From Hymenolepis diminuta (Eukaryota > Platyhelminthes > Cestoda > Cyclophyllidea > Hymenolepididae), in assembly GCA_900708905.1 (NCBI GenBank), contig CAADRB010000038.1, positions 856,814 through 920,813 on the forward strand: a DNA stretch of 64,000 nucleotides, given 5' to 3'. Below the pieces are notes generated by a model. That model worked only from the letters and a program-made list of their open reading frames with translations, searched no databases and was not told the DNA's origin. The position numbers and the translations under genes were made by a program. How positions within the stretch are numbered: position 1 is the first letter of the stretch; each line of letters opens with the position of its first letter. Positions 26,603-39,919 of this stretch are shown here, in pieces.

Positions 26603-26806
26603 CAAGATGGTGATAAGCGTCAGACGATAAAAAACAGTTATCATCCAGCATCTACACACATGGTCTACATGACTCATCTGCGAGGTTTGGACGATGCACT
26701 CATAAGCCGTTCTGACTCATTTTCGAAATGGGCAGATATTGGTGGCAAGTGCTATGAGATGCGGTATCGCAGCACGAGCCAGAGAAAAATAGAGAGAGAG
26801 AGATGA
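26603..26806 (+). CDS. Coding-like island, possible small protein or exon
   Basis: Bases 26641-26780 are about 49% G+C. The plus frame is open from just after a TAG at 26600 to a TGA at 26804; its ATG at 26660 gives 48 residues. The peptide (MVYMTHLRGLDDALISRSDS, then a SKWADIGGKCYEMRYRSTSQ stretch) has a natural mix with Trp, Cys and Gly. The frame runs into an (AG)n repeat, so the true end is probably earlier, at a splice site, or the repeat is in the coding tail. No strong donor or acceptor pair was found. On the minus strand an acceptor-like CCTCGCAG occurs. The family is unknown. Confidence 0.25.
   Translation, partial: QDGDKRQTIKNSYHPASTHMVYMTHLRGLDDALISRSDSFSKWADIGGKCYEMRYRSTSQRKIERER
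26791..26803 (+). repeat. Short (AG)n microsatellite
   Basis: An alternating AG run inside a wider purine-rich tract that continues to about 26830. Confidence 0.6.
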
Positions 26807-29800
26807 GAAGGGATAGAGTGTGAGTAGGGATATGTTAATTTATCGTACTCTCTTTCTACCAAATTGATAAAAACTTGTCTCTCACTCCCAACCTTGTTCC
26901 TGTGTATTTATCGCATCTTTTTCCGTTTGCAGTACAATTTTAGCAAAAATTGTCGTATTTTAGATAAAGTAATTTTGACTACTCTTGAACATGACAGTTA
27001 AAACGTTAAGTAGGAAGTAGTTTCTTATTCAAAATGTATTGAGGTAAAAAGCAATAATTTTTTATAAAGAAAGCATAAGAAAAAACCCACATACTCGAAA
27101 TTCAAATTATAAAATTTTTTAAGTCACTTATTATTCTGATTTCCAGACTTCAGAGTGCCAATAATTTCTCCCTTGTTTGAACACGTAAATGTTTGAAGAT
27201 CTTTGCAGAGAGGCATTTTTAATAAAACTATATATTCTTTTGATCTTTCTTAAATAGTTCTATGAATAAAAAATGAGATCAGTCGTAATGCAATAATTCA
27301 ATTTTATAGGTCTTCCTTTAAACCTTAATTTCAAGATTAGACACCAGTATACTTAGAATTTTATTATCCTATGCTTAGCCAAAATTTGAAATATGCGTCT
27401 ATCAGAGGGCGTAACCATCCTTTATAGTCAACGAAGCAGTAGTCAAAATATATCCACCTGCAGTAGCACGCGTGTTATGAAAATGGGCTTTGTCCATCTC
27501 TCTGTCTGACAGGAAATATCAGACAAGACATTACCATCCCAATAGATACAATAATAAAAAAATACGGCATATATATGCAACCACATGCTTTCATATTAAA
27601 TAATGCATGCATTTTGCCGAGTGAAGATAAATTATTTATAATCGTAACGATTTTATTGCAACTTTCATTTCGGCAATTCGTTTTGGAATCTTCTTTTTCA
27701 AGTTAAACTGATACTTTGATAGATAGATGAACTGCTGCCTTTAAAAAATTTTCATCAGCAAAGAAAAAATGATTTAATTTCAAAACTTTTAAATTATTTA
27801 AGAAGAACTATTTATTACAACTGTCAATGTTGGGTTGTTAAAATCACAGTTACTGAACAGACTGATGAATAACAAAGATTATCAGAGGTCAACAATGAAG
27901 ATAATCACTGCAGAATAATTCCCAGAGGAGTTAGAATTACAGAAATCTTTGATAAACCTGAATATTATTGATACAAACTTGCTGACTTATTGAAATGCAA
28001 TATCGCAAGTCAAAGGAAGTTAAGGACGAATATTGCTAATGAATGTCATCTACCAGCTTTTAACTGTTTTTGATTAATGGGAATTACAAATTTATTAAGT
28101 CACTAACATTTGAGTTAAGCCATAATGCAATGTGCCGTCACTAGGTGAACAATGGGCAACCTGGTAAATCTAAAATCCAAGTAATGTGAAGTTCTTTTTT
28201 CTCTAATGTTATTGCATTTTAACTTCGCTTACCGCAAATTTATATATATGTTTTAGTTTCTAGTACCTTAGTGCACTTCATTCATTCCAACTTGGACAAT
28301 TTTGGTTTCCAGTAGAAATTAAACACTCATTAGCACTCATTTATTTGTAATGATTGCGGTAATCAATAACAGAGATTCATTCCATTCTTCAAATCCCGCG
28401 TTAGAAAACAATTGCTTTCAAAGCAATTTAAAATTATTATCATATACTACATTAATAAGAAATAATTACTTTTATATTTCACCGCGTATTTTCCGGGGCG
28501 ATCACGCAGCCAATAAACTAGTCATAATATTTCTCAGTTCCTTTGAAAGGATTAAATAGACAATGACTTGTTTAGGCAGCGTAAGCTTAGCGCTGTCTCT
28601 TGAAAAGTAGCCAAAATTTAGAATAAATTATGTAAAAATCACCAAAAGCTATATTTTTTTCATTTTCTATTCTGACGAAAGTCTAGGAGGCATAGAGACA
28701 CTGTGCCCATGCAATAGGTCCGCAACCAGACGTTTACTCTGATTTTTATTACCAATTATCGCGCACATGGCGCCACTGGAGTTCAGCCTAAGAATTTGTT
28801 CTAAAAAGGAATACGTATTTATAGATTTGTTTTGTTATGAAAAAGTGTAATCAGAAAGGGAAGAAAAGTATTTATTATTTCTTATGCATTCGAGCCCATT
28901 AATAAATCTTTTAGGATTTTTTGGCTTCTTTTGTATTTTGCGCTTATTTTTAATTTATTTTCTGACTTTGAATCTACTGGTCTATGATATAAACGTAGAT
29001 GTCATATTGGCAACTTTTCAGACTACATAACAAGTATATAGACAACAAAATTGTCCTGATTTATGCTTGCAGTTCTTAGAGGATATGAGATGACTCAGGA
29101 GAAACAGGCAACCATTTCGATGATAATAATTAATTATGAATGATTGATTGTTCTGTCACGAGACTTTAGCCGGTGATCATTTACTTCATTTTAGGTTGTA
29201 ATCGTCATCTGACTAATTGTTTATTCTTGTTATTCCCTTCTATGATCCAATGGAAATATTTTTATGAATGTTTTAAAAACAAAGCAATAAATCTCAATGT
29301 ATTTTTCCAAAATTTTCCTAAATAAAGCGTTATATTCGATATAATTCGACTTGAAGCATGGATCGCAGTACAATGATTAAATTAGGCTCAAATGAGCATT
29401 GTGCTCTCTTTTTCTGGTTATAGCAGGGAAAAATATGCAAAAGGCGTAAATTTTTTACCGCAATTATTTATATTTTATACATTGTTATCTCGTAGACATT
29501 GATATAATGCAGTTAAAAATTGTTTAATAACTTTTTAGTTTACAGATTATTAAATGTGTCATTCTGAAAGACCTTCTTCAATCGCTCATGTATTTAAAGA
29601 CAGTCACTTTATATCGGCTTTATAATCAGATGTCGACAAAATAATTTAACACCACAGAGTTTAGGTTTGTTTCTAGATGAGCAGTTCAAATTCTAAGGGT
29701 TATCTGCAAATGGTTTCTTATACTTACTAGATCGTGACCTGTGCTGTTTGCATCACGTTGAAAGTCAGCCTGAATATAACTCATTAGCCGTTAATTACTT

Positions 29801-30363
29801 AGTTAAGTTAATACATTGTATTGGTAGTGGAGTGATTCAGCCAACTTCCAACAAATTATATTTGTCCTCAAACACTTTTAGCCGTATCCGTATTGCAGGG
29901 CAAACAATTTTACGTAGGATTGAATGTTTATTTAATGAAATATACTTTCAAAAGAAGAGAAAATAACATCCTCTCTTTTTTGATGGTCAATGCACTTGAA
30001 ATGAATGCCAAATTTAGTATGACACATCAATTATTTGTTAGATATTTCCTACTAATCTATTGAACTGACTTTTTGGTTGGATAATTTATCGGATTCTTTA
30101 AGAGACTGAATTTTGTCATTTTAAAATGGTTAAAACAAAATTTTTTTACCTAATAATCGACTCCTTATAGCCTGTAAATTAAAAATTTTAAGATAACTAA
30201 TTTAGCTTCTATAAATATATAAGAAGGGACAAAATTTCTTTAAAAAAGTCATTGGAAAAGGTGTGAGTAAGTAAAGGAGTACCAAAGACTTCCTCTCCTA
30301 CTCATTCAACTAATTTGTGAGTCATTTCCGTTTTTTTGTATATGCTTATTATCTTCTCTGTTT
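26807..30363. other. AT-rich non-coding stretch
   Basis: The plus frames at 28350 and 29748 (69 and 72 codons) have no supporting signals. I looked here on the minus strand for a continuation of the 30.4 kb exon and found no convincing acceptor plus coding block. Confidence 0.5.
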
Positions 30364-30603
30364 TTACATCTTCTCATAATTTCTTTTTTCTCTTTTTTCA
30401 CCCTTTTTAATATATACCAACACGTGAAGAATGGCAGTTTTTTGCGGGGCAGTGGGTGTATTGTCTGAATAAGCATAGAGCAGGTGCTTCATCTGGTCAA
30501 ACAGCGAGGATTTTGACACGTCCTTACGCCGCTTAACGCCGGCCAAACATGTTGGGCAAAAAAGCCCTGATAATGCAGTAGTTCTTGATAAGTCTTTCTT
30601 CAT
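30364..30603 (-). CDS. Best exon candidate: 62-codon first coding exon, faintly TAF13/SPT3-like
   Basis: About 47% G+C in AT-rich flanks. A minus-strand ATG at 30603 opens a frame of natural composition. Residues 14-27 (LFCPTCLAGVKRRK) carry a Cys-x-x-Cys pair and a basic run. Residues 34-62 (LFDQMKHLLYAYSDNTPTAP and on) form an amphipathic pattern. A donor, TTG|GTATATA, after 30418 ends the coding-like part at residue 62 in phase 0. Beyond it the frame turns AT-rich and lysine-rich and stops at 30364, as expected for intron read-through. By eye, LLYAYSD-x2-P resembles the MMYGFGD-x3-P start of the histone fold in TAF13 and SPT3-type transcription factors. Identity is low and the rest of the fold is missing, so the family is a guess. 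The next exon was not found. Confidence 0.4.
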   Translation of the reverse strand: MKKDLSRTTALSGLFCPTCLAGVKRRKDVSKSSLFDQMKHLLYAYSDNTPTAPQKTAILHVLVYIKKGEKREKRNYEKM

Positions 30604-31811
30604 TGGGATTATGTTTTTACAGATAGAGGCGAGTCATGGGGAATAAATTTATTAAAAATACAATTTGTATATACCACATTCTTCATTATTAGTTACATTA
30701 ACAGCATTAAAAAGTTTAAGTTTTTGATAATTCAAGGAATGGAAAAAGGGGCGATAAGAGAGACTCATAAAAAATTAAATAAGGCATTATCAAGTAGGTC
30801 TAGATTCATTGAATTGTAGTGCATTACATTATATCCTAATTATGAAAAATTTTAAATTCATTATTTTATTGCATGGTTCCAGGCTGTGTTCGGCGTTTGT
30901 TGAGTCAACTAGATAAATTTGTTTCTTTAGATACTTAAAGCAACGAATTTATATGCAAATTTTTGGGACTTTTCGCTAAGAAAAAGTAATTAAAATTTTA
31001 TCATGGAGGTTTTACTATTTGCTACTTGACGATCTGGGCAACTAGTGAACTTTTAATAGATCAGCTGTTTCGATAGCGTGTATTTTTATTGTATGGTATT
31101 CACTCTTTAATCCTGACAACAAATTAATTAGGCACTTTCGTTGGATGGAAATAAGCAGTATAATGTTGCCTGAATTGTATCTCCAATAAAAATCCCCAAG
31201 CATTTAATTATTCAAGAACCTATAAAGGTAGCGGCAAAGTATGAACTTCGGAAGTGTGCTGTACAAGTGTAAAGATGATGACGAATCGTTGCAGAAGAGC
31301 CCATTCAATCTGAATAAAGACTCTCACGCAAATATTAAGGCCAAAATTTCTACACTTGAGTCCAAGCAGTTTAAAAACTGCTGGTAATACTTATATGAAG
31401 TTGGAACTTTAAATAGAATCGCATACTATGGCCGCATTTTCTCATACTTTAAAAATTGACCTAATTTTTTGTTAGATTAGTCCATTCTGTAAATGACTTA
31501 ATTCCCAATCACTTCATCCATTTAGATTTTTGTGCTGTTTATAGTTATATAAGTTTTGTCAAATCGCAACTGTCCACAAATCTTATACAGCAAATTTAAT
31601 TTCAGTTATCCTCTCTCAGGTTGACTTTTAAACCGCACCCTCTATGAAAACAAAAAGATGCATTTAAATATAGCGCAAAGTTATTATCTTCTTTTAATTT
31701 GAATAATAGAAAGGTGGCACTGTCACTCCAAGTAATTAAAGTCGTTAAAGGGCTTGTATCTTGTCAAATTTAAAGGAACTTTCGTTTGTATAAATAAAAT
31801 TATTAATTATA
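30604..31811. other. AT-rich non-coding stretch
   Basis: No coding-like frame or repeat was recognised. It would contain any promoter or leader of the minus-strand exon that ends at its left edge. Confidence 0.5.
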
Positions 31812-32033
31812 CAGGGATCAATCGCCATTCTGTTTGCCCTTTTATCTTACTCTTGGAACTAGGCTTCATTTAATGATGCCAGTTACTCCCAGCGTCGGCA
31901 GTCCCTTTGATCTTTTAACTACACGGAGCTCAACAACCAGTTCTCGAACTCCTTCTTCAAGTTGGACATCCCATCCAAGCACGTTGGAATTCGTGATACC
32001 CTTTTCTATTGTTATTATGAACAAAATATCTAG
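31812..32033 (+). pseudogene. Decayed exon with two in-frame stops
   Basis: A splice-acceptor-like TTAATTATACAG ends at 31814. One frame then reads GSIAILFALLSYSWN, a hydrophobic signal-like stretch, then TAG (31860), ASFNDASYSQRRQSL, then TGA (31908). It then runs SFNYTELNNQFSNSFFKLDI and onward to a TAG at 32031. All three parts are in the same frame, and bases 31871-31990 are about 47% G+C. The two stops sit between natural-looking segments, as expected from point mutations in a former coding exon. The overlapping frame 31834-32067, rich in Ser and Thr, is the competing reading. No family is recognised. If the stops are sequencing errors, or if the plus-one frame is real, the gene could be intact. 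Confidence 0.25.
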
Positions 32034-32659
32034 CTGTGCGATCTCTTTAAAAAAGATATGCTTTTGAGTGGGTATGATTTTATTTGCACTTGAGGTAATT
32101 TTGGCAAGTATGAATACTAGAATTTGACGTCTTTCGGAACCATGAAATAAGGAATTAGAAACAATGGACTTATAAATATTGATAAAGCACAAGCTTTTAT
32201 GGTCTTAAGAATTTACTTGTCTTTATTTACTGCATTATCCTGCTCTTCAAATCTTTTTAGGCTGCTATTACGGAGCATTTTACTGCAAAAGAAAAATTGC
32301 ATTATATTAACGTTCGCACCAGTTTAATACTTTGCGTGAATATGATTTGGTTAAAGGTTTTCCTACAACATTCAAGGGGATGGAAATGGATATGTAAGCA
32401 CGTATGCGTTGTTATTGTTAATATTCAAGAGGGTATTAATTAGATAGCTTTAACTTTCAGAAATGATTGATCTACAAGGATAATTATGGCCGGTTTTCAA
32501 CTCATTTCCCATGCCACATTATCTTAAGCATTTTTGATGTGAAATGAAGCACAAATAATAAACTATTTTATTCTACGCTTATACTAGGAGTTAGAAACCT
32601 AAGTTTTCTCTTCTAGCATCCAAAGGTAGAACGTCCGATATCTTTCCTTTTAATACAAT

Positions 32660-33109
32660 TTATTAAACAAAATAAGTGTCTTCAATGCAAAATCCAAACA
32701 AGTGTTGTCATTTTATGGAGGAGCCTTGCGTGCGAGCTTTGAGGATTCGATGTGTCCGAAAGCGAGTCTGCCATAGCACACTGGCTTATTCTCACACTTC
32801 TGCCACACAGGGCAGAATGGTACATTTCATGTCCTTCTTCCGACTATACTCTTTGATTTTAATGTGTGTTAGCGTTTGCATGCAGCACATCTGTCGCTAG
32901 AAGACCCTGGGAATAGGCCGAAGAGGAGGTGAAGTGGTGCCAATCTTCTGCGTGATAATCCTCCTTTCCGCACGTGGAATTTGAAGTGGTAGTAATAAAT
33001 CTGGACTGTTGTGATTTGGATGGACGACTTTTGGATTGTGCATGGAAGAGTTATTGCCCAGTAAATCTTCTACCTTTATGATAAGTTGGCTAAGAATACT
33101 ATGAGTCAA
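32660..33109 (-). CDS. Coding-like island, two minus-strand segments
   Basis: Read on the minus strand, the first segment (33109-32897) runs SQLIIKVEDLLGNNSSMHNP and continues proline-rich (LLLPLQIPRAERRIITQK) to a TAG. About 50 bases on, the second segment (from about 32850 down to about 32673) is open, reading EMYHSALCGRSVRISQCAMA and a Ser-rich stretch to a TGA. A TAG splits them. A small intron is possible but its donor (AGG|GTCTTC) is poor. The plus strand also has a 74-codon frame (32676-32900, arginine- and cysteine-rich). G+C is clearly raised throughout. Strand and product are uncertain and no family is recognised. A conserved non-coding element is the alternative. Confidence 0.25.
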
Positions 33110-36100
33110 TATCGTTGTTCGGCCTCGGGAACATGATAATAAGCGAATATTTTACCAATTAAATAATAGAAATATCTTTTGGTGTTAATATATTAGCTTC
33201 AGTACTCTATCCTCAGCTCTCAAAGGTATCTTTTAGCAGAATCATCTCCCCAAACCACTAGTCAGTTAAAAAAACGTTTATAATGAATTTGATCATTATA
33301 AAAAATTTCTCTAGTTTTGATCTAGTAACATAAATGATTATTCACAAGATCTCTGGTTGAACACTTCTTTTTTATCAAATTACAGTTTCAAAAAATAATT
33401 TAACAAGGCACTATTATTATAATTGTCAAATCTTGAAAAAATGTTCTCCTAATTCCCAGTTTAATAAAAACAACACAATTTGGTGTTCGCATTCAGTATT
33501 TTTTCATCTCGTGGCCTTCTCATTAAGTGCCCCTTTGATTAATTCTTAACAAAAATCTTACACACGTTTTCTGTATGTGAAATATATTTGTGGAATTAAA
33601 ATGCAAGAGACTGCGATATATGGATATACTATCAAAATCTATTATTAAATTGATCCTAATTTTGAAATTGACACTTACATATGATGCCCAATAATAATTT
33701 GATAGCAGTTTAATAATCGTATTAGACCTTCATCCATATTTGCTCCTCCTACTCAACATCGATTTATGATTGTTGTCATATGACAAACGGCTTTTAAGAA
33801 ATGTTAATTTTGCTATTCATGTATCACTGGTCAAAATCTGGCATGGGCAAATGGGTTTCAATTACCTGAGAACATATACATATTTTTATATTTACATCTA
33901 ATTCATATTAATTCAGTTTTATCAGGTTTCACAAATCTTTTTTTGGATTTCAAGTTTCCGAAATCCACGTGAACATTCTATGCAGTGGGTTTGATAAAGT
34001 TTGATGGTATTTATTTATGTATATTTGTTTTCAATCCGTGGAATTATGTAAATATTTAAAAAGCAGCAGAATTAAAGAAATATTTCAATTTTGTTCACAA
34101 ATTTGGGGGTTTTCTTTGTTGAAGATAAGAATAAAAATTTTTCTGTTATAGCAGAATTAAAATTAGGATCACTGGATATAAAAGTGCAAAAAATAAAAAA
34201 AGAAGAAAAAATATTTTAAATAAAAATGGCGTAGAGAAATGCAAAAGGAGATGAAAATGTATTAGTCAGGTAGAAGATGTCAGGAGCAGAAGTGGCTGTG
34301 ACAGTGGAATTTACTGAATGACATAGCTGTTGGAATTGGTCATCTCAGCTGGGGATGAGAGCCATGGCTGTAGAAATTACATGGTAGTAGAAGTTAAATT
34401 CAACAAGATAATTTTCAGAATTCACATAGAGTGAACTTTCGTACGCTCTGGCATTGTCAGATTGACTGAGATAGTTTCATCTATTTACTCATGGCCGTAT
34501 AAATATAATTGCATTAAAGTGGCCTGACGAATTATGCACTTGAATTAACCAATCAATAGGCTTTGAATTTTATGGAATTATTCAGAAACACAGGAAATAA
34601 ATAATGAAAATTGACATAAGAAATAATTAAAAATATTAGAAAGGGATTTATATCTTTTATGTAAAATTTGACAAGTCAATCCTTTTAGAAACCAAACAAA
34701 GATTCTCAATATCCTGACTTAATAGCATAACCCTATGCCACCCTCTGTTCCCTTCCTAATCGGACCACTCATTCTATTTCTCATGATCAGATGCCATCTC
34801 ATAATTAAAACCTGAAATTTTCTGCTTCGCATTGGATACTATTAGTAACTTGTTAAATCGTATGGTTAACTCGACCCAGATGATAGAACTAGTCTGAAGA
34901 CAGAGTGATCCGGACATTAAAAGGGATAAAGCTACAGTTTGGCAACAGCATGAGTAGCCCTTGATATGATAGTGATGAAAACCATGGTTACAGAGAGGTT
35001 TCAAATATGCTGATTGATAAAAAATGGTTTCGGTTAATAATTCATAAAAGGCCAATCATATTGAATTTACAAAACATTAATTAGCACATAAAATAAAGAC
35101 GCTTAATACAGTTACAATTAACTCCAAAATACCATTTTTAATTGTCCACCCACCTTTGGTAGCTGCTGTATGAAACGTATATGCAAATGGGGTTTTGACA
35201 GTTCAGATTCCAGTCACCAGTTACAGTATGACCAAAAGGTGGGTTAGACAGACAGATTTAATTAATGCCATCTTTGCAGCGATTTATTAAGCTGAAGGAG
35301 GACTGCTTAAGTGTCATGCGAGTTCATTTGACAGCAGAAATGGTAACAAACATACATTATAATGCTTTTCATAAAACTCGAAATACGAAAGTGAATTTGA
35401 CGGTTTAATTTAAACAACAGCCCCGACATGAGTCCATTGCGTGTTAATTCTGACCTTCGTTTCCTAATCTTGTTTGAGGTAATAATTAATATGCTAGTTA
35501 AAGTTAAAAAGCTCTGCATTGTCAAAGTCAAAACATATCGAAATGTTTTAAAATGAAACAAGAATGAGTTTATTTTACACTTGGATTAAAAACTTAAAAT
35601 GTATAGCAGATGAAAGGTCTATTCTGGATGATAAAATAAACAACATTTTTAAAAATGTTGACATTTTTTACGCTGTGAATTTTTTCTGTTAAGTAGTTAA
35701 GCTAACGGTTGTATCCAAGACGCAAATTCGACAGAGACACCTTGAGGACGCATTCTAAAGAATTTGTTGATAGCGTCACTTCAATCTTTAGAATAACAAA
35801 ATCATTAGTTAAAATAAGTTGGTGAGATATTTCTTCTAATGGCTAAGATAAACAGAGAAAAAATTTGCTTGTGCGATTTTGACATAGTAGATTCCATTAA
35901 ATAACCTGCCGTCTTGAATTATCAAAGACAGATTGAGATATCTCCATTGGTCTGAGATTGATCCAACACAAAGGATTTCCAAACTGTATTGTGTCTTCAT
36001 AATTCGACATGCTATTAAACACTTAACCATTTTAATATCTTAGTGAAAAGCAACTTACAATTTTTTGTAAAGAATGCTGCTGTAATTCTATGAAGTCCAG

Positions 36101-39100
36101 TTTTGACTGCAATGGCAGATATCACTAGAATACTGTTGACTCAGATAAGGAAGAAAGGGTTGGGAGAGATGTAATTAACGTAAGATGATTATTATAATAT
36201 TCGAGGATAAGTTGTCTCTATGATGTTGCTGTTAGGAAATTAGAATGAAGGTGGACTGATAACATTCTCAATCCTAAATAAATCTCAAGCTGTCAGAAGC
36301 GACATACGTCTCATCTTCATAGGGGTAATGGATAATTTGGAGACAACCTGCGAGAATAGCCCATCTCGAGACAAAATGTAAACGCAGTAGCTACAGACTT
36401 TATTAAATATTAAAACCTATGCTATTTAGTATGAATTTTTATTCTTATTAATTGAAGTCTAAATATTTTATTCTATGAATTCACCATTTACTCTTAAATA
36501 TATTTTAAAGTAATAGCTTAACTTATTCTTTTGCACTGTACTCTTTTTAATTGTACGCGGCTGTTATTACTGATAAATATTCCACCTTTTTGTATTCAAC
36601 TAGAGTACTGGTTAATCAGATCATACATTTTCCATGTGAATACTTCTGATTTCACAATATCATTAGAAATCTTAGTTTACTTCACGCATTTTGCGCATAA
36701 CATCTAATCATCTTTTCACTGTAATTTATGAAGTTCGGCATGTTGCTAGAAAATGTTATCGCCCCGAGTTTAAATGTCAAATTCTCAGGATTGGGAGGGA
36801 TTAAATTGTAATTTATAAATTAAATTAAGGTGAAATTAATATTAAAAAACATAAATACATCAAATTAAATCGAGCCCTAATTAAAAATGGAAAGGAATGT
36901 TAAACTTTATTAGTAGTCACAACTTGTATTAATCTTAATGAGATGTTTAAACTACTTTTATTATTAAATATTGTAGATTCTTTAGCTCTTTCAAGAGGAC
37001 TGAAACTGCCACTAAAGTTGGTAGAAATATCTTAAATCTAAACAATCAAAAGTAGCGGTAAATGGTTATGGAAACCTATAAAAGATCAGCTTCAACCTTA
37101 GAGATTGCAGAATACCTATATTGGTGAATTCTAAAGTAGGCTTTTAAATTACATCTTTAAATAGCTTTTAAGGCAAATAACGAAGTTAAAATTAACAACT
37201 TTAAGGGTAAAATTGCACAAAAATAGTTTCTGTATTGATGGCTGGTAATAGCAAATCAATCAGATACGATTTTCAGTGACCATTTCAATTGGTACATGGC
37301 AGCAGCTAATCAAATGATCGAGTCTATTGCTTATTCGCAAGCATTATAACTAGTAAAAAACGAGAATCAATTTATTCCCCTCTATAATCAGGTATTTTTT
37401 ACAACCGCGGAATGAATTATCGTTTAAGAATATAAGCAGAATCAAATTTAAAAGCGTTTCATTAGGTTTCCTGTGATTTTTCTAATTCGTAAACGGACGT
37501 TGTATTAGTTAATAACATATAAGTACTAATGTTGTAGTATTATCTTTTTATTTTGCAATATAACATAACCTAATATATCGAGTACAGTTAAATTTTTATG
37601 GCATTTCGGATACACATTAGGTGGTCAACTCATCGAATTTGAGCCATCGAACAATAGAACACAATGGAATTAGTTACGTCCGTTTATTCAAATGCTGACA
37701 ACCTGGCGAATTAAGAAATAAAATGAATCAGACACTTTTGATACTCTCACTTGATACTTCATTTTTACTTAACAATTCACCGTTTATCAGTAATATTGAT
37801 AATATAATAAATAGATGACAAACAATATAATTATTAAATGTGAACTCAGATAGTCTTTGTTATGGTAAAATGTCTTTGCTTCTATAAAGTACCTGCTTTG
37901 CTCAATCACGAAATTAAACCAACCTGTCAATAAACATTGTGGTCCAACTACAAAGTTTAATCATCATAGCCTTATGCTTCATACAAGGCAACTCAGTGGT
38001 TCAAGTAATAAGCTGATGCTCTGACTTCGTTACTTGATTCCTCTTGATTCTCCCAATATTTGCCTTATTGAACTCGTCTCCTGCACCCTTTCTTCATAAA
38101 CTTTATCAAATTTTAGGTGTATAAGTTTGTTACACTGCCATAGGTATAACCACATTAATTTTTCTAACATTAACGCACTATCTTTTCTACGAAATATAAT
38201 TACAGCTTGCATTATATAGATATGTTTGTTAATGACATTATGATAAGTGACGTTTCAGCTATCTCCGTCTTTATAAGATTTAAGAAATTGGATATTGGGA
38301 GTTCTTGATAATCATTACGTCCAAGGAACAGTGATTTATTGACAGCGCAAGAGTACCGTTTTCTTTAACGCAAAAATCTGCATGCAATTAGCAGTTTTGC
38401 TTTTTACTGTTTCTCTTTTAGGTGGGAATTTAAACAATTAGTGGTGAAAATGGACATTGTTGGCTATTTTAACCATGACAACCTGACCAAGCCGATGACT
38501 GCCCTGGCGTCCTGATCGATTTATTCTTAACCATGATTTTGTATAAAATACTTTTAAACTTTTCGTTCCCCTTGGAATCTCATTACCCAAACGAAGCTTA
38601 GAGTAAGGAAATTTGGACGGCTTTTCATTTCATGCACTATAATAACAACCGGAGAAATTTTGCTTCCATTCCAGTAAACGTAATCAATACTATGCAAAGT
38701 GATTTAGTTGGGAAAGCGGGAAAATATCCTGATATTAGCTGTTTTTCTGTAAATAAAAACGCTAAATAGCAAGAAAAATGGAAATGGCTTTTCAGCAAGC
38801 ACGTGCTCTTGTTGTCTAATCAAGAATTTTAGAGAAAATAATTTACCTCTTTGATAAGGCAGTAAAAATGGTCCAATAACTTGAGCTTAAAATTAATTTT
38901 CTGCTTGAATGTTGTACAAAATTAACTATAAAATCCGAAAGTAAAACCATAATGAAATCGGAGTTTTGTTTTTTATCACGGCAAAATTTTGTGCTTTCGC
39001 GATACAAAAAAATTGTGACACTAATAATGATAAAAAGCACGAATATTTAGTAAACGAAATTATCGATTAACCATGCACATAGAAAAAAACATCTTTTAAA

Positions 39101-39919
39101 TTTTCAACACTTCTATTCTGCTTTCCTATTTGATGAATGATGTCAAAAGCGTATTTGTGACAATAGCGCAGTGCAGTGGTTTTCATTTGTTTTGAGAACT
39201 TTCCCACCATTGTTAATGGATCGTCCACATTATGTATGATTAAATATCGTAATGTTAATAAAAATGAATTTTATTTCGGCAAAAAGTCAATTGCTACAAA
39301 GCAATTCATTCAGTTCACTAAGTTTAGTCATTTACTACCAAAAGTTAAAAGCCAAAATGCAGTGATCACATAGAAAAAGAAATAATCAAATAACCGTGGG
39401 TAACTTCCTCCATTCGCTTTAAAACTTCATAAAATATAAAGAAAATTTATTGCTAAAAACCAACATAACTAAATTTCATAAATTTTTAAAAGATACTTTT
39501 GATGGTTGATTAAAAAATAGACAAAATATGAGTTTGGCTTAATATTTCAAAGATTTACAGATACCTTAAACCCAATCTCAGCAACAACAGTCTTTTTTAT
39601 TCACAGCAAGATCGTTTCTAAAAATATCCTCATACTTTAAAAACCAGTTAAAAATATTAAATCTGCCTCTAGATCATAGTAAAATCCATTATCTTGCAGA
39701 ACCAGAGATTGTGAAGATGGTTTGGGTAAGGAAATATTCAATATTTTAGTTTCCATGGTTATAATTTTAAAAGATCTTCTCAAACACCTCAAAATATTTT
39801 CAATGTTTTTTAGAAGGAATTCTTTGCGTTCCTGATTTTTCGTCAGAAAAAAATTCCTTTTGCTCCTAATTTTCTCTTGGATAAATTTAAACACATCAAT
39901 GTTCTGGAGCATTTTTTAG
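33110..39919. other. AT-rich non-coding stretch
   Basis: It contains the perfect palindrome at 35641-35660. The minus frames at 34774-35055 and 35307-35561 (93 and 84 codons) start and stop in AT-rich DNA with no supporting signals. Nothing else is recognised. Confidence 0.5.
35641..35660. repeat. Perfect 20-base palindrome
   Basis: Ten-base arms, CAACATTTTT and AAAAATGTTG, meet with no spacer. Perfect loop-less palindromes of this length are unusual, though the AT-rich core lowers the significance. Confidence 0.6.
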
